From: Halorhodospira abdelmalekii
GTDB taxonomy: Bacteria > Pseudomonadota > Gammaproteobacteria > Nitrococcales > Halorhodospiraceae
Direction of reading: 5' to 3'
NCBI RefSeq assembly: GCF_016583625.1
Contig: NZ_NRRN01000016.1
Location: 1-59,369 of the forward strand
Length of the DNA: 59,369 bases
Shown here: positions 9,500 to 20,952 of the stretch, one piece after another
How positions within the stretch are numbered: the first letter of the stretch is position 1
How the letters are laid out: every line of letters starts with the position of its first letter
Made by a program: the position numbers and the translations under genes
Notes under the pieces: generated by a model
Database searches by the model: none
What the model was told of the DNA's origin: nothing
The model's input: only the letters and a program-made list of their open reading frames with translations

Positions 9500-12127
9500 T
9501 TACGGCTTCTGCGACTCCGACTGGTGAGACTCAAGCGCCTTCGCAGCCCGCGAGAAGAGAAACTCCTCATCCTGGATGTCGACGCGAATCCGGTCGCCCG
9601 GCCCAAAGCGGCCCTCAAGCAGCTCGCGGGCTAAGGCGTTTTCGACCCGCTGCTGCAGCACCCGCTTCAACGGGCGGGCGCCGTAGACCGGATCGAACCC
9701 GGCCTCACCGAGCTTATCGAGTGCCGCTGGCGTGATCTCCAACACCATCTCGCGCTCGGCCAGACGAGCATTGAGCGCCTGGACCTGCAAATCGGCGATG
9801 GTCCGAATCTGCGCCCGGGAGAGGGCACGGAAGACGACCAGCTCGTCGATCCGGTTGATGAACTCGGGCCGGAAGTGGTGGCCGACGATCTCCATGACCG
9901 CCGTCCGCATCCCCTGGTAGTCCTCCTCCTGCTCACCGGCCATCGCTTGAATGACATCGGAGCCGAGATTGGAGGTCATCACGATCACGGTATTGCGAAA
10001 GTCGACCGTCCGCCCGTGGCTATCGGTCAGGCGGCCATCGTCGAGCACCTGCAACAAGACGTTGAAGACCTCGACGTGCGCCTTCTCAACCTCATCAAGC
10101 AGAATCACCGAATAGGGTTTGCGTCGGACCTGCTCGGTCAGATACCCCCCCTGCTCGTAGCCGACGTAGCCTGGCGGGGCACCGATTAGGCGGGCGACCG
10201 AGTGCTTCTCCATAAACTCCGACATGTCGATACGCAGCAGCGCCTCTTCGGTATCGAAGAGGAACTCGGCGAGCGCCTTGCAGAGCTCCGTCTTGCCGAC
10301 CCCGGTCGGCCCGAGGAAGAGAAAGGAGCCGTTCGGCCGCTGCGGATCGGCCAGCCCGGCGCGCGAGCGCCGAATGGCGTTCGCCACCGCGGCAATCGCC
10401 TCCTCTTGACCGACGACCCGCTGATGCAGCGCCTCCTCCATGCGCAGCAGCTTATCGCGCTCGCCTTCGAGCATCTTGGCCACCGGGATGCCGGTCCACT
10501 TCGAGACGACCTCGGCGATCTCCTCGTCGGTGACCTTGTTGCGCAGCAGCTTCATGTCGTACATATCGGCCTGCGCGGCCATATCGAGCTGCCGCTCAAG
10601 CTCCGGGATGCGTCCATACTGCAGCTCCGACATCCGCTGCAGATCGCCGGCCCGGCGCGCCATCTCCATCTCGTGGCGGGCCCGGTCGAGCTCCTCCTTG
10701 ATCGACTGCGTCCCCTCGACCGCCGCCTTCTCGGAGCTCCAGATCTCCTCCAGGTGCTGGTACTCCTGCTCGAGCTGCTTGATCTCTTGCTCGAGCGTGG
10801 CCAGACGCTTTTTCGAAGCCTCATCGAGCTCATTCTTCATTGCCTCGCGCTCGATCTTGAGCTGAATCAACCGCCGCTCGAGCCGATCCATCTGCTCTGG
10901 CTTTGAGTCGATCTCCTGGCGGATCCGCGATGCCGCCTCATCGACGAGATCGATCGCCTTATCGGGAAGGAAACGCTCGGCGATGTAGCGATGCGAGAGG
11001 GTCGCTGCGGCGACGACCGCCGGGTCGGTGATCTCGACCCCGTGGTGAACCTCGTAGCGCTCTTTGAGTCCGCGCAGGATCGCGACCGTATCCTCGACGC
11101 TCGGCTCATCGACTAAGACGGTCTGGAAGCGCCGCTCCAGCGCTGCATCCTTCTCGATGTGCTCGCGATACTCGTTGAGTGTGGTCGCCCCGATGCAGTG
11201 CAGCTCGCCGCGGGCGAGAGCCGGTTTGAGCATATTGCCGGCATCCATCGCCCCCTCGGCCTTACCGGCGCCGACGATGGTGTGCAGTTCGTCGACGAAG
11301 AGGATGATCCGCCCCTCCTGCTGCCCGACCTCCTTAAGCAGCGCCTTGAGCCGCTCTTCGAAATCGCCGCGGTACTTCGCCCCGGCGAGCAGCGCACCGA
11401 GATCTAGCGAGAGGACGCGCTTGTTCTTTAGCCCCTCCGGCACCTCGCCGTTGATGACCCGCTGCGCCAACCCCTCGACGATCGCCGTCTTGCCCGTCCC
11501 CGGCTCACCGATCAGCACCGGGTTGTTCTTGGTGCGCCGCTGCAGCACCTGGATGGTACGACGGATCTCATCGTCGCGGCCGATGACCGGATCGAGCTTG
11601 CCCTGCTCGGCGCGCTCGGTCAGATCGATCGTGTACTTATCGAGCGCCTGGCGCTGATCCTCGGCGCTCGGATCGTCGACCGCTTGACCCCCGCGGACGT
11701 GATCGACCGCCTGCGTCAGGGCCGCCCGGGTCGCGCCGGCCTGCTCGAGCAACTTCGCAAGTGTGCTCTTGCCGTCCTCAAGCACCGCGAGGACAAAGAG
11801 CTCACTGGAGAGGTATTGATCTTTGCGCTGCTGCGCGAGCTTATCGGTGACGTTGAGCAGCCGGGCGAGGTCTTGCGATAAGTGGACCTCGCCGCCGGCG
11901 CCGCTGACCTGCGGCAACCGCTCAAGCGCCTCACCGAGCTGCGAGCGCAGCTTGTTGACATTGACCCCGGCTTGCTGCAGCAGCGGCCGTACGCCACCCC
12001 CCTCCTGATCGAGCATGGCGAGCAGCAGGTGCACAGGCTCGATGAACTGGTGATCGCGGCCAACCGCGAGGCTCTGCGCATCGCCGAGGGCCATCTGAAA
12101 CTTGGTCGTAAGCTTATCCATTCGCAT
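9500..12127 (-). CDS. clpB: ClpB disaggregase
   Basis: About 875 aa from the ATG at 12127 ([10 protein letters not shown], the conserved ClpB start), which has GAGGAGAG just upstream; the longer frame to 12214 is not supported. Order: N-domain (1-150), AAA-1 with GEPGTGKTA (about 206), a long coiled-coil M-domain (about 410-530), AAA-2 with GPTGVGKTE (about 605) and the C-terminal domain. ClpB is a hexameric ATPase that works with DnaK to pull proteins out of aggregates. A sigma-32-like promoter lies upstream. Gene order bamD/rluD/pgeF/clpB is conserved in gammaproteobacteria, but here a GGDEF regulator lies between pgeF and clpB. Confidence 0.98.
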   Translation of the reverse strand: MRMDKLTTKFQMALGDAQSLAVGRDHQFIEPVHLLLAMLDQEGGGVRPLLQQAGVNVNKLRSQLGEALERLPQVSGAGGEVHLSQDLARLLNVTDKLAQQRKDQYLSSELFVLAVLEDGKSTLAKLLEQAGATRAALTQAVDHVRGGQAVDDPSAEDQRQALDKYTIDLTERAEQGKLDPVIGRDDEIRRTIQVLQRRTKNNPVLIGEPGTGKTAIVEGLAQRVINGEVPEGLKNKRVLSLDLGALLAGAKYRGDFEERLKALLKEVGQQEGRIILFVDELHTIVGAGKAEGAMDAGNMLKPALARGELHCIGATTLNEYREHIEKDAALERRFQTVLVDEPSVEDTVAILRGLKERYEVHHGVEITDPAVVAAATLSHRYIAERFLPDKAIDLVDEAASRIRQEIDSKPEQMDRLERRLIQLKIEREAMKNELDEASKKRLATLEQEIKQLEQEYQHLEEIWSSEKAAVEGTQSIKEELDRARHEMEMARRAGDLQRMSELQYGRIPELERQLDMAAQADMYDMKLLRNKVTDEEIAEVVSKWTGIPVAKMLEGERDKLLRMEEALHQRVVGQEEAIAAVANAIRRSRAGLADPQRPNGSFLFLGPTGVGKTELCKALAEFLFDTEEALLRIDMSEFMEKHSVARLIGAPPGYVGYEQGGYLTEQVRRKPYSVILLDEVEKAHVEVFNVLLQVLDDGRLTDSHGRTVDFRNTVIVMTSNLGSDVIQAMAGEQEEDYQGMRTAVMEIVGHHFRPEFINRIDELVVFRALSRAQIRTIADLQVQALNARLAEREMVLEITPAALDKLGEAGFDPVYGARPLKRVLQQRVENALARELLEGRFGPGDRIRVDIQDEEFLFSRAAKALESHQSESQKP

Positions 12128-12186
12128 AGTGGAACTCTCTCCTCGCACCGCCGCCGGTGCCAACTCAAAAAGGTTACTGCCTAGAG

Positions 12187-12217
12187 AGGTGGGGGGAGGA
12201 GAACGTCTTTTCAATCA
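12187..12217 (-). promoter_or_regulatory. Probable sigma-32 heat-shock promoter of clpB
   Basis: Read on the minus strand, GATTGAAA (12217-12210, containing TTGAAA as the -35) is followed 14 bases later by CCCCACCT (12194-12187), close to the sigma-32 pattern CTTGAAA-N(13-15)-CCCCATnT. It lies about 60 bases upstream of the clpB start, as expected for a classic heat-shock gene. Seen by eye; no transcript evidence. Confidence 0.55.
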
Positions 12218-12319
12218 CAGCGGGTCGGCCGGGCTGCTAGAAAGGGTGACGGGACCACGCTTCAGTTGGGAGGTGCTCACCCCATAGCACAAAGCTAGGG
12301 GCTTGGGGGCTTGCGCTCG

Positions 12320-13642
12320 CTATTGGGTCATAGGGGCGCAGACAACGCGATTGCGGCCGCCACGCTTGGCCTCATACATCGCCTGATCGGCCGCCTCTAA
12401 CAAGGCCTCGACCGAGGGCGCCTGATAGCTCGCCACGCCAATGCTCGCCGTAACAGCAATCGCCTCGCCGCCGTAGCGCACCGGCAGTGCAGCGATGGCC
12501 TCCCGGAGACGCTCCGCAAAACGTACAGCCCCCTCCGAGTCGAGCCCCAGTGAGAGGATATGGAACTCCTCCCCACCGGCCCGCGCCAAAAGATCGGCAC
12601 GACGCACCGTCTCACCGAGCAAGCCGGCGACAGCGCGCAGCACGGTATCGCCGCCGGCGTGGCCATGGTAATCGTTGATCGCCTTGAAGTGATCGAGATC
12701 GATGACCACCGCCGCCAAACTCTGCCCGGTGCGTTCGGCAGTCTCAGCGAGCGTCTCAGAGATCTCGGCGAAGTGCCGCCGGTTACCCAACCCGGTCAAC
12801 GGATCACGCCGGGCGTAATCCTCCGCTTGCCGCAACAGCTCAAGCAGCTCAACGTTGAGATTGACCCGTACGCCGAGCTCCTCTTCAAGGAAGGGGCGAG
12901 TGATAAAGTCGTTGGCGCCGGCCTTAAGCAGCCGCGCCGAGAGCAGGCCCGAACCGTAGCTGGAAACGCCGATGATCCCCAAACGGTGCTGCGGAAAGTG
13001 CTGCCGCAGCGTACGTATCAGTGTCACGCCATCCATGCCTGGCATGTTCTGATCGCAGAGTACCAAGCGGATCTCTCCCTCGACCGCCCGCATCCGCTCT
13101 AGTGCACGCTCACCGTTTGCAGCCTCCTCGCACCAGAAACCCCAGCGTCGCAACAGGGCGACCAGGTGGCCACGCGCCGAGCGCGAATCGTCGACAACCA
13201 AGACCCCGATGCCACGGTTACGGCGGATACGCCCAAGCGACTGAATCACCGTATCGATCGACTCTGGAGCGCCTTTGACAACGTAGTCGGCGACCCCAAC
13301 CCGCATCAGATGATCGCGCAGATCGTCCTCTAGCGTGGCGGTGAAGACGATAGCCGGAATCTCCAGCGCCACCACGTCCTTGACGATCTCGCCATTCGGG
13401 GCATCCGGCAGATCGAGGTCGAGAACCGCTGCCACCATGCGCCCAGCTTGCTCAGCAAGCAACCGCCGCGTCTGTGCCCGGTCATGGGCTACAAGTGCGC
13501 GCATGTGCAGCTCATCGTCGATCCGCTCCGCGAGCAGCCCGGAGATCGAACGGCTATCCTCGACCACTAAGATGCAGTCGGGTGCATCGTCGCCTCCCCC
13601 TGACGCGGCCGTGGCCCCACAGCCCCGTTCCTCACGCCCCAT
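12320..13642 (-). CDS. Response regulator with two receiver domains and a GGDEF output
   Basis: 440 aa. The first receiver (about 22-140) has the phospho-acceptor region as VLDLDLP. The second (about 147-270) has LCDQNMPGMDG, a clean acceptor Asp, and ITRPF with Arg where the conserved Lys usually sits. The GGDEF domain (about 278-435) has the active variant GGEEF (ARAGGEEFHIL), preceded by DPLTGLGNRR. The layout resembles PleD: two receivers and a diguanylate cyclase. No kinase gene is adjacent. It lies between pgeF and clpB on the same strand, breaking a usual pair. Confidence 0.93.
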   Translation of the reverse strand: MGREERGCGATAASGGGDDAPDCILVVEDSRSISGLLAERIDDELHMRALVAHDRAQTRRLLAEQAGRMVAAVLDLDLPDAPNGEIVKDVVALEIPAIVFTATLEDDLRDHLMRVGVADYVVKGAPESIDTVIQSLGRIRRNRGIGVLVVDDSRSARGHLVALLRRWGFWCEEAANGERALERMRAVEGEIRLVLCDQNMPGMDGVTLIRTLRQHFPQHRLGIIGVSSYGSGLLSARLLKAGANDFITRPFLEEELGVRVNLNVELLELLRQAEDYARRDPLTGLGNRRHFAEISETLAETAERTGQSLAAVVIDLDHFKAINDYHGHAGGDTVLRAVAGLLGETVRRADLLARAGGEEFHILSLGLDSEGAVRFAERLREAIAALPVRYGGEAIAVTASIGVASYQAPSVEALLEAADQAMYEAKRGGRNRVVCAPMTQ

Positions 13643-13696
13643 AGCGCACCGCCAACTGCCGCCAGCACCGCCAGCCGAAGCGGCACGCGGAGGGCA

Positions 13697-14635
13697 TCAC
13701 TCGGCGGCGGGGCGCCCGATCCACACCAACGTCGCCATTCGCCCAGTCTGTGCACCGTCGCGACGGTAGGAGAAAAACCGCTCGGTATCGCCGTAAGTAC
13801 ACCAGCCCCCTCCGTAGATCCGAACCACGCCACACTCGCTCAGCCGTTGGCGAGCCAAGGCGTAGAGATCGGCATAGTGCCAGCCTCCTGCAAGGCTCTC
13901 GAAGCATTCTAAAGCCCTCGGGTCGTGCGCCGCAAACGCCGCGACAACCTCCGGGCCGACACCGAAGGCGCGCGGCCCAATCGCCGGCCCCAACCACGCC
14001 ATAAGCCGCTCGGGCGGGACCGGCAGCGCTGCCACGGTCCGCTCAAGGATGCCGGCGGCCAGACCGCGCCAGCCCGCGTGCGCCACCGCCACGGCACTGC
14101 CATCGCAAGCAGCGAAGACGACCGGCAAGCAGTCGGCCGTGAGCACCGCACAGACCGTACCGGGGCGGTCGGTCCACGCCGCGTCGGCCACGGCAGCAGC
14201 CGTCACCGCATTGCTCGTCTCATTACTGGCAGAGACGTGTTCACCGTTCCTGGCCCGCGCTCCCGTCGACCCATCTCGCAACTCAGTTCGCGCCCCAACT
14301 GGCCGTGTGACTGACGATCCACCCGCGGTGGGATCCACCGCCACCTGGTGAGCGGCTACGACTGTAGTGCCGTGTACCTGGGTCAACCAGCACGGCGGCT
14401 GCGGCACCCCGGCGCAGCGATAGAGGCGGCGACGGTTCTCAGCGACAGCCGCCGGATCGTCACCGACTGTCGAACCGAGGTTCAGCGTAGCGTAAGGCGG
14501 CACACTGCAACCACCGTTGCGACTCGTTGTCACCACCTGCACCTGCTGCGCCGGGGCGGGCCACTCCGGACAGAGCCAGTCGTCGGGTACGCCCGCGGCC
14601 AAAGCCGCCGCCGGATCAGAGCGCTGATCAACCAT
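13697..14635 (-). CDS. pgeF: PgeF (YfiH) purine nucleoside phosphorylase / laccase-domain protein
   Basis: About 312 aa from the ATG at 14635 (MVDQRSD), which overlaps the 3' end of rluD by eight bases. Family motifs: TTSRNGGCSVPPYATLNLG, WLTQVHGTTVV, TADCLPVVF, VAHAGWRGLAAGILE and IGPRAFGVGPEV, carrying the conserved His and Cys metal ligands. The family acts on purine nucleosides and has been linked to peptidoglycan precursor proofreading. Odd: about 40 extra residues (about 118-160, rich in Ala, Thr and Arg) sit between the VHG and ADC motifs. Translationally coupled to rluD. Confidence 0.93.
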   Translation of the reverse strand: MVDQRSDPAAALAAGVPDDWLCPEWPAPAQQVQVVTTSRNGGCSVPPYATLNLGSTVGDDPAAVAENRRRLYRCAGVPQPPCWLTQVHGTTVVAAHQVAVDPTAGGSSVTRPVGARTELRDGSTGARARNGEHVSASNETSNAVTAAAVADAAWTDRPGTVCAVLTADCLPVVFAACDGSAVAVAHAGWRGLAAGILERTVAALPVPPERLMAWLGPAIGPRAFGVGPEVVAAFAAHDPRALECFESLAGGWHYADLYALARQRLSECGVVRIYGGGWCTYGDTERFFSYRRDGAQTGRMATLVWIGRPAAE

Positions 14636-15578
14636 TGCGCAACGCCTCGAGCAGACGTTGCCAGTCGGGGGGCGGTGCGACACTCCAACTCACCGACTCA
14701 CCACTGAGCGGGTGGCAGAGGCTCAAGCGGCAAGCGTGCAACGCTTGGCGACGAAAGCCAGCGAGCTGCGCGCGCAGCGCCTCGCTGGCCTGCGGCGGGT
14801 AGACCAGGCGTCGACCGTAAAGCGGATCGCCGATCAGCGGCAGACCGACGTGCGCCATGTGGACGCGGATCTGATGGGTCCGGCCGGTCGCCAACTCGAC
14901 ATCTAGGCGGGTGTGAGCGGGGAAGCGCTCGGCTACACGATAGTGGGTCACCGCCGGGCGCCCGTGGGCAACCACCGCCATGCGGATGCGCTCGCGCGGA
15001 TGGCGGGCAATCGGCGCATCGACCGTACCGCCGGCGGTCGGTCGCCCGACGACCAGAGCCTGATAGGCACGACCGATACGCCGCTCCTGCATCGCGGCGA
15101 CGAGATGGTGGTGCGCGGCGCTGCTGCGTGCCACCACCAACAGCCCCGAGGTCCCCTTATCGAGGCGGTGGACGATACCCGCACGCGGCAACGCGGCCAG
15201 CTCAGGGGCGTAGTGCAACAGGGCGTTGACCAGGGTACCGCTGCTATTGCCGGCGCCCGGATGGACCACCAGTCCCGGGGGCTTGTTGATCACCAGCAGC
15301 GCCTCATCCTCGGCAACGATCTCTAAGGGGATCGGCTCGGGGTTGCACTCGATCTGCCGCTGTGCCACCGCCTCCAAAACCAGCGCCTCACCGGCGCGAA
15401 CGGCATCACGCGGGCGCCGCTGCTCGCCTTCAACCCAGACGCGCCCACTCTTGATCCACTGCTGCAAACGGCTGCGCGAATAATCGGGAAAAAGCTGAGC
15501 CAACACATAGTCGAGCCGCTTACCGTGGAGCGCCTCGGGGACCACCGCGTGCTCCTGCTCTTCGTTCTCTTCTAACAT
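14628..15578 (-). CDS. rluD: 23S rRNA pseudouridine synthase RluD
   Basis: About 316 aa from the ATG at 15578 (MLEENEEQEH). An N-terminal S4 RNA-binding domain (RLDYVLAQLFPDYSRSRLQQ) is followed by the RluA-family catalytic domain with HRLDKGTSGLLVVARS, where the Asp is the catalytic residue, and the RTHQIRVHMAHVGLPLIGDP motif. RluD modifies helix 69 of 23S rRNA. The adjacency to divergent bamD and downstream pgeF is the conserved context that identifies RluD among RluA/C/D paralogues. The frame extends upstream to 15611; the extra 11 residues are not needed. Confidence 0.94.
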   Translation of the reverse strand: MLEENEEQEHAVVPEALHGKRLDYVLAQLFPDYSRSRLQQWIKSGRVWVEGEQRRPRDAVRAGEALVLEAVAQRQIECNPEPIPLEIVAEDEALLVINKPPGLVVHPGAGNSSGTLVNALLHYAPELAALPRAGIVHRLDKGTSGLLVVARSSAAHHHLVAAMQERRIGRAYQALVVGRPTAGGTVDAPIARHPRERIRMAVVAHGRPAVTHYRVAERFPAHTRLDVELATGRTHQIRVHMAHVGLPLIGDPLYGRRLVYPPQASEALRAQLAGFRRQALHACRLSLCHPLSGESVSWSVAPPPDWQRLLEALRNG

Positions 15579-15673
15579 CGCTCGTTCGATCGCTCGCTCG
15601 CCTGATGGCAATAGGCCCCATGGACGCTACAATAGCCGCACTGTGAACACTGCTGCCGGAGTCTTTAGAGGAA

Positions 15674-16480
15674 ATGCCTGCTCTTGCCCGTTCTGCTGCG
15701 CTTACCCTGCTTGTCCTACTCGCGCTAGCCAGTGCCCTACTCAGCGGCTGCGCCGGAACCCCCGATGAAGACCCCGAACGCAGCGTCGAAGTGCTCTTCG
15801 AGCGCGCCCAAACCAGCCTAAGCAACGGCAACTACGGCGAGGCGATCCAGCGCTACGAGAGCTTGATCGCCCGCTACCCCTTCGGCGCCCACGCGCTACA
15901 GGCCCAGCTGATGATCATCTACGCGCACTATCTCGCGGGCCAGTACGAGTCGGTCGTCGCCGCCGCCGACCGCTTCATCCGCATGCACCCGCAGGATGAA
16001 AACGTCGCCTATGCGCTCTACATGCGCGGCATCGCTCACCAGTCGATGGGTCCCGGAGGACTCGGCCGGCTACTGCGCGTTGATGCCAACCTGCGCGACC
16101 CGGAGCCGAAACGGCGCGCCTTCGGCGACTTCCGCGAGCTCATACGGGATTTCCCGGATAGCGAATATGTCGACGACGCACAGAAACGCCAGGAGACGAT
16201 TCGCAAGGCCCTTGCCGCCCATGAACTCTACATCACCGACTTCTACCTGGAGCGCGGTGCCTACATCGCCGCGGCCAACCGCGCCCAAACGGTGATCGCC
16301 CACTATCCTGGGACGCCAGCCGTTCCCGAGGCCATGGACAAACTCGCACGAGCCTATCGCGGACTCGGTCTTAAGGACCTCAGCGAGCAGGTCGACGAGG
16401 AGATCCGCCGGCGCCACGAAGTTCCGCTCGATCTCCCTCTGCAGGAGTCACCAGAGTCGCCATCCCTGCTTGGGCGATAG
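15674..16480 (+). CDS. bamD: BamD outer-membrane assembly lipoprotein
   Basis: 268 aa. A lipoprotein signal peptide ends in the lipobox LLSGC (Cys26), followed by a mature protein of TPR repeats (ERAQTSLSNGNYGEAIQRYESL and similar) matching BamD/ComL. It is the essential partner of BamA in beta-barrel insertion. AGAGGAA sits just upstream of the ATG. It diverges from rluD, the usual arrangement in gammaproteobacteria. The C-terminal tail (PLDLPLQESPESPSLLGR) is unremarkable. Confidence 0.96.
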   Translation: MPALARSAALTLLVLLALASALLSGCAGTPDEDPERSVEVLFERAQTSLSNGNYGEAIQRYESLIARYPFGAHALQAQLMIIYAHYLAGQYESVVAAADRFIRMHPQDENVAYALYMRGIAHQSMGPGGLGRLLRVDANLRDPEPKRRAFGDFRELIRDFPDSEYVDDAQKRQETIRKALAAHELYITDFYLERGAYIAAANRAQTVIAHYPGTPAVPEAMDKLARAYRGLGLKDLSEQVDEEIRRRHEVPLDLPLQESPESPSLLGR

Positions 16481-16613
16481 CGGCGCCTAAAGCCACTTCA
16501 GCTGTACCCGTCGCGTCCAACTCACGCGATCAAGCTGGCGACACGCAAACCGGCCCTTTCGGAGAGGCCGACAGGGGCCGACCCCGCGCGTGGTCTGCTG
16601 CGACCTGCAACAG

Positions 16614-17027
<414 letters not shown>

Positions 17028-17036
17028 CTAACAGAG

Positions 17037-17056
17037 CGCGCCGCAGTGCTCCGCCT
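17037..17056. repeat. 20-bp fragment of the dispersed repeat family
   Basis: Twenty bases between glnB and nadE are identical to part of the 107-bp repeat found at 59103-59209 (matching 59111-59130) and, inverted, at 56402-56508. Only this hairpin-proximal core is present here. Confidence 0.6.
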
Positions 17057-17135
17057 GAATCTTGGCGGGGGTCGTTCATCATCAAAAGAGTCTGCGGCGT
17101 GGCGCCGCTCCTTTGGCCATTGCTTAGCGCCATTA

Positions 17136-18860
17136 CTAGCCCCGCCAGCCCGAGGTAATGGGATAGCGGCGATCGCGCCCGAAGGCCCGCCGCGTCACCT
17201 TGACCCCGGGTGCTGCCTGCCGCCGCTTGTACTCATTCTGATAGAGCAGCCGGATGACGCGCTGCTGCTCTGCCATGGACAGATCGCTGACGGCGCTCTC
17301 GGCGGCATCGGCGACATCGGCAACATCGGCAACATCGGCAACATCGGCAACATCGGCGTCCGCCTCCAGGTAGCGGCGCAGCAGGGCATCGAGCTGCGGA
17401 TAGGGCGGCAGGCTATCGCAGTCGCGCTGTTCGGGGCGAAGCTCGGCGGTCGGCTCACGCTCGATAATCGATTGCGGCACCGCCTCGCCGAGGCGATTGC
17501 GATACGCCGCCAAACGGTAGACCTCGCTCTTATAGACGTCTTTAAGCGGGGCGAAGCCGCCGCACATATCGCCGTAGAGGGTCGCGTAGCCGACGGCGAG
17601 CTCGCTCTTGTTGCCGGCGGCGAGCAGCATCCGCCCCTGTTTATTCGACAGCGCCATCAGCAGCGTGCCGCGCAGTCGCGCCTGGATGTTCTCCTCGGTG
17701 ACGTCGGCTTCACAGCCGGCAAAGAGCGGCGCCAACGCCCGCTCGCAGGCGCTGACCGGCTCCTCAATCGGGATCTCGCGGTACTCAACCCCGAGGGCGC
17801 GGGCACAGGCCGCGGCATCGTCGCAGCTGCGCTGCGCGGTGTAGCGCGACGGCAGCATCACCGCAAGGACGCGCTCGGGGCCAAGGGCGTCGGCCGCGAT
17901 CGCGGCGGTCAGTGCTGAATCGATGCCGCCGGAGAGACCAAGCACCACCGCCGCAAAGCCGTTGCCGCGGACGTAGTCGGCGGTACCGCGAACCAGCGCC
18001 TGGTAGGTTGCAGCGACTTCTTCCAGAGGGGTTGCTTGCGGGCCGTCGAACTTACCGGCAGCACTCAGCTCAAAGAGGTATCCGCCCTCCTCGAACAGCG
18101 GCGCCCGTGCCGTGACCGCGCCCGCTGCACTGCAGGCGAAGGAGCCGCCATCGTAGACGACCTCGTCGTGGCCGCCGACCATGTTGACGTAGAGCAGCGG
18201 CCGAGCGCTGCTGCGTGCCCGCTCCGCGGCGACCTGCTCGCGCTCGACGGGCTTCCCGGCGTGATAGGGCGAGGCGTTGAGGGCGACGATCAGCTCGGCG
18301 CCGGCGGCCGCGAGCTCCGTAACCGGCTCACCGCACCACAGATCCTCGCAGATCGCTACACCGAGACGATACCCGGCGATCTCAACCACGCCCGGGGCCT
18401 CACCGGGGGTAAAGTGGCGGTTGTCATCGAAGACGCTGTAGCTCGGCAGACAGCGTTTATAGACCGCCGCCTGCTCTTGGCCATCGGCCAGCACTACGGC
18501 GGCGTTGCGCACACCCCCGGCGCGATAGAGCGGCGCCCCGACGATGGCGGTGATCCCGTGACACGCCTCTGCCACCTCGTCGAGGGCGCGCTGCGTCGCC
18601 GCTAGAAAGTCGTTACGCAGAAGTAGATCATCGGGCGGGTAGCCGGTCAGCGCCAGCTCGGGAAAGAGGACGCAATCGGCGGCGAGCTCGTCGCGCGCCT
18701 GCTGCACGCTCGCCCGGATCCGCCGCGCATTCTCGGCCAGCGCCCCCACCGGGAAGGCGTGCTGGGCAACAGCGATCCGCAGCGGCGGCCGGCCGGAAGG
18801 CGCGTCACCCGATGCGTGAGCGGGCTCACTAGCGGCTGGAGAGACCGGAGAAGGCGTCAT
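17136..18860 (-). CDS. nadE: Glutamine-dependent NAD+ synthetase
   Basis: 574 aa, two-domain NadE. The N-terminal nitrilase-type glutaminase domain (about 28-290) has the catalytic Cys in [13 protein letters not shown], and the C-terminal synthetase has the PP-loop [10 protein letters not shown] (about 309). It makes NAD+ from deamido-NAD+ with glutamine as ammonia donor. Its start overlaps the sucD stop by four bases, so it is coupled to the succinyl-CoA synthetase genes. Near residues 500-520 there is a species-specific insertion of five Asp-Val-Ala triplets from a 9-bp repeat. The C-terminus returns to the family pattern ([20 protein letters not shown]). Confidence 0.97.
   Translation of the reverse strand: MTPSPVSPAASEPAHASGDAPSGRPPLRIAVAQHAFPVGALAENARRIRASVQQARDELAADCVLFPELALTGYPPDDLLLRNDFLAATQRALDEVAEACHGITAIVGAPLYRAGGVRNAAVVLADGQEQAAVYKRCLPSYSVFDDNRHFTPGEAPGVVEIAGYRLGVAICEDLWCGEPVTELAAAGAELIVALNASPYHAGKPVEREQVAAERARSSARPLLYVNMVGGHDEVVYDGGSFACSAAGAVTARAPLFEEGGYLFELSAAGKFDGPQATPLEEVAATYQALVRGTADYVRGNGFAAVVLGLSGGIDSALTAAIAADALGPERVLAVMLPSRYTAQRSCDDAAACARALGVEYREIPIEEPVSACERALAPLFAGCEADVTEENIQARLRGTLLMALSNKQGRMLLAAGNKSELAVGYATLYGDMCGGFAPLKDVYKSEVYRLAAYRNRLGEAVPQSIIEREPTAELRPEQRDCDSLPPYPQLDALLRRYLEADADVADVADVADVADVADAAESAVSDLSMAEQQRVIRLLYQNEYKRRQAAPGVKVTRRAFGRDRRYPITSGWRG
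17308..17360. repeat. In-frame 9-bp tandem repeat inside nadE
   Basis: About five copies of a nonamer (GGCAACATC and one-base variants) code for repeated Asp-Val-Ala on the minus strand. Because the unit is nine bases, slippage changes length without breaking the frame. It lies in a linker between conserved blocks of NadE. Confidence 0.85.
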
Positions 18861-19741
18861 TGCGAGGCGGCCACCAGCTCGCTGATCCGTCGACCAATCT
18901 CCACCGGTGTACGCACCGTCGCCACCCCGGCCGCCTCGAGTGCGGCGAATTTATCCTCAGCGCCACCGCGCCCCCCGGCGACGATCGCCCCAGCGTGCCC
19001 CATACGTCGCCCCGGCGGCGCCGTCACTCCGGCGATATAGGCCAACACCGGCTTACTCATGTGATCGCGGATATAGTCGGCCGCCTCCTCCTCGGCGCTG
19101 CCGCCGATCTCCCCGACCATCACCACACCGTCGGTCTCCGGATCTGCCTCGAAGAGCTTCAGACAGTCGATAAACGACATCCCTTGAATCGGATCGCCAC
19201 CGATGCCGATGCAGGTCGACTGCCCGAGGCCGATTTCGGTGATCTGATGGACCGCCTCGTAGGTCAGGGTGCCGGAGCGGGAGACGATGCCGATGCGTCC
19301 TGGACGGTGAATGGCTCCGGGCATGATGCCGATCTTACACGCCCCCGGGGTGATGATGCCCGGACAGTTCGGGCCGATCAGAACGCTCGACGTATCACGC
19401 AGCGCCGCCTTGACCCGTAGCATATCGAGCACCGGAATGCCTTCGGTGATGCAGGCGATCACCTTGATGCCGGCATCGGCCGCCTCCAGGATGGCGTCGG
19501 CGGCGAAGGCGGCCGGCACGTAGATCATGGTGGCGTTCGCCGCGGTCGCCGCCACCGCTTCGCGGACGGTGTTAAAGACCGGGCGCTCCAGGTGGGTCTC
19601 GCCGCCGCGCCCTGGGGTCACCCCGCCGACCACCGTAGTGCCGTAGGCGATCGCCTGCTCGGCGTGAAAGGTACCTTGTTTGCCGGTAAACCCCTGCACG
19701 ATGACCCGGGTCTGGGCATCAACCAGTACGCTCATCTGCAC
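18857..19741 (-). CDS. sucD: Succinyl-CoA synthetase alpha subunit
   Basis: 294 aa. The N-terminal CoA-binding Rossmann domain carries [15 protein letters not shown] and GGVTPGRGG. The phosphohistidine is in [14 protein letters not shown] near residue 247. It forms the alpha subunit with SucC and catalyses the substrate-level phosphorylation step of the TCA cycle. It follows sucC by about 20 bases and overlaps nadE by four. Confidence 0.98.
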   Translation of the reverse strand: MQMSVLVDAQTRVIVQGFTGKQGTFHAEQAIAYGTTVVGGVTPGRGGETHLERPVFNTVREAVAATAANATMIYVPAAFAADAILEAADAGIKVIACITEGIPVLDMLRVKAALRDTSSVLIGPNCPGIITPGACKIGIMPGAIHRPGRIGIVSRSGTLTYEAVHQITEIGLGQSTCIGIGGDPIQGMSFIDCLKLFEADPETDGVVMVGEIGGSAEEEAADYIRDHMSKPVLAYIAGVTAPPGRRMGHAGAIVAGGRGGAEDKFAALEAAGVATVRTPVEIGRRISELVAASQ

Positions 19742-19761
19742 ATTCTCCTGTGTTTAGCCCG

Positions 19762-20952
19762 TTAGCCCGCCACGCCGTCGCGCGGGGCCGCTACGGCGGC
19801 GACAATGCGCGCTGCGGCATCGGCCAAATCACTCGCGGGAGTCAACGCCAACCCGCTCTGCGCGAGCAGTTGCTTGCCCTCCTCGCTGCGCGTGCCCTCG
19901 AGGCGGACGACCACCGGCACCTTGACCTCGACCTCTTGGACCGCGCGGATGATCCCTTCGGCGATCAGGTCGCAGCGGACGATGCCGCCGAAGATATTGA
20001 CTAGGATACCGGCGACTTTGGGACTGGAGAGGATGATCTTGAAGGCCTCGGCGACGCGCTCGGCGCTCGTGCCCCCGCCAACATCGAGGAAGTTGGCCGG
20101 CTCAGCGCCGTGGAGCTTGATGACATCCATGGTCGCCATCGCCAACCCAGCGCCGTTGACCATGCAGCCGATATTGCCATCGAGGGTGATGTAGTTGAGC
20201 TGGTGCTCGGCAGCCTCCACCTCGACGGCGTCTTCTTGCGTGACATCGCGCATCTCGGTGAGTTGTGGCTGGCGCCCGACCCCGAGGGCGTTGTCGTCGA
20301 CGGTCACCTTGGCATCGAGCGCCAGCAACCGGCCGTCAGCGGTCACCACCAGCGGGTTGATCTCGACGAGCGAGAGGTCGTACGCGATGAAGAGTGCATA
20401 GAGGGCGGTGAGCAGTTGCGTCAATTCGCCGATCTGACGCCCACCCAACCCCAAGGCAAAAGCGATTTGACGCGCTTGATAGGGCTGCAGGCCAGCGGCT
20501 GGATGGATCACCACCGTAATCAGCTGCTGCGGGTCACGGGCAGCGATCTCCTCGATCTCCATGCCACCAGCTGCCGAGGCGATACAGACGACTCGCTCGC
20601 GCGCTCGATCGACGAGCAGCCCAAGGTAGAGCTCGCGGGCGATCTCCAGCCCCTCCTCGACTAATACCGCGCCTACCGGCTGTCCGCGCGCATCGGTCTG
20701 CGCGGTCACCAGCGAACGACCGAGCAAGCCACCAGCGTAGCGCTCGAGCGCATCGAGATCGTGCACCACCTGCACGCCGCCGGCCTTACCGCGCCCCCCA
20801 GCATGTACCTGCGCCTTGACCACCCAAGCGCTGCCACCGAGGCGCTCGGCGGCCCGTCGTGCCTCGACCGCAGAGCGCGTAACATAGCCGCGCGGCACCG
20901 GGACACCGCGCTCACCCAGCAGGTATTTCGCCTGAAACTCGTGGATATTCAT
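19762..20952 (-). CDS. sucC: Succinyl-CoA synthetase beta subunit
   Basis: 396 aa. An ATP-grasp domain (N-terminal [36 protein letters not shown]) is followed by the CoA-ligase domain with [18 protein letters not shown] and [11 protein letters not shown], the helix contacting the active-site histidine of SucD. First gene of the sucC-sucD-nadE run. No odhAB genes are adjacent. Confidence 0.98.
   Translation of the reverse strand: MNIHEFQAKYLLGERGVPVPRGYVTRSAVEARRAAERLGGSAWVVKAQVHAGGRGKAGGVQVVHDLDALERYAGGLLGRSLVTAQTDARGQPVGAVLVEEGLEIARELYLGLLVDRARERVVCIASAAGGMEIEEIAARDPQQLITVVIHPAAGLQPYQARQIAFALGLGGRQIGELTQLLTALYALFIAYDLSLVEINPLVVTADGRLLALDAKVTVDDNALGVGRQPQLTEMRDVTQEDAVEVEAAEHQLNYITLDGNIGCMVNGAGLAMATMDVIKLHGAEPANFLDVGGGTSAERVAEAFKIILSSPKVAGILVNIFGGIVRCDLIAEGIIRAVQEVEVKVPVVVRLEGTRSEEGKQLLAQSGLALTPASDLADAAARIVAAVAAPRDGVAG

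Noticed and set aside
9500-12214. 904-aa version of ClpB
   Set aside because: The extra 29 residues are not ClpB-like; the ATG at 12127 has a strong ribosome-binding site and the conserved MRMDKLT start.
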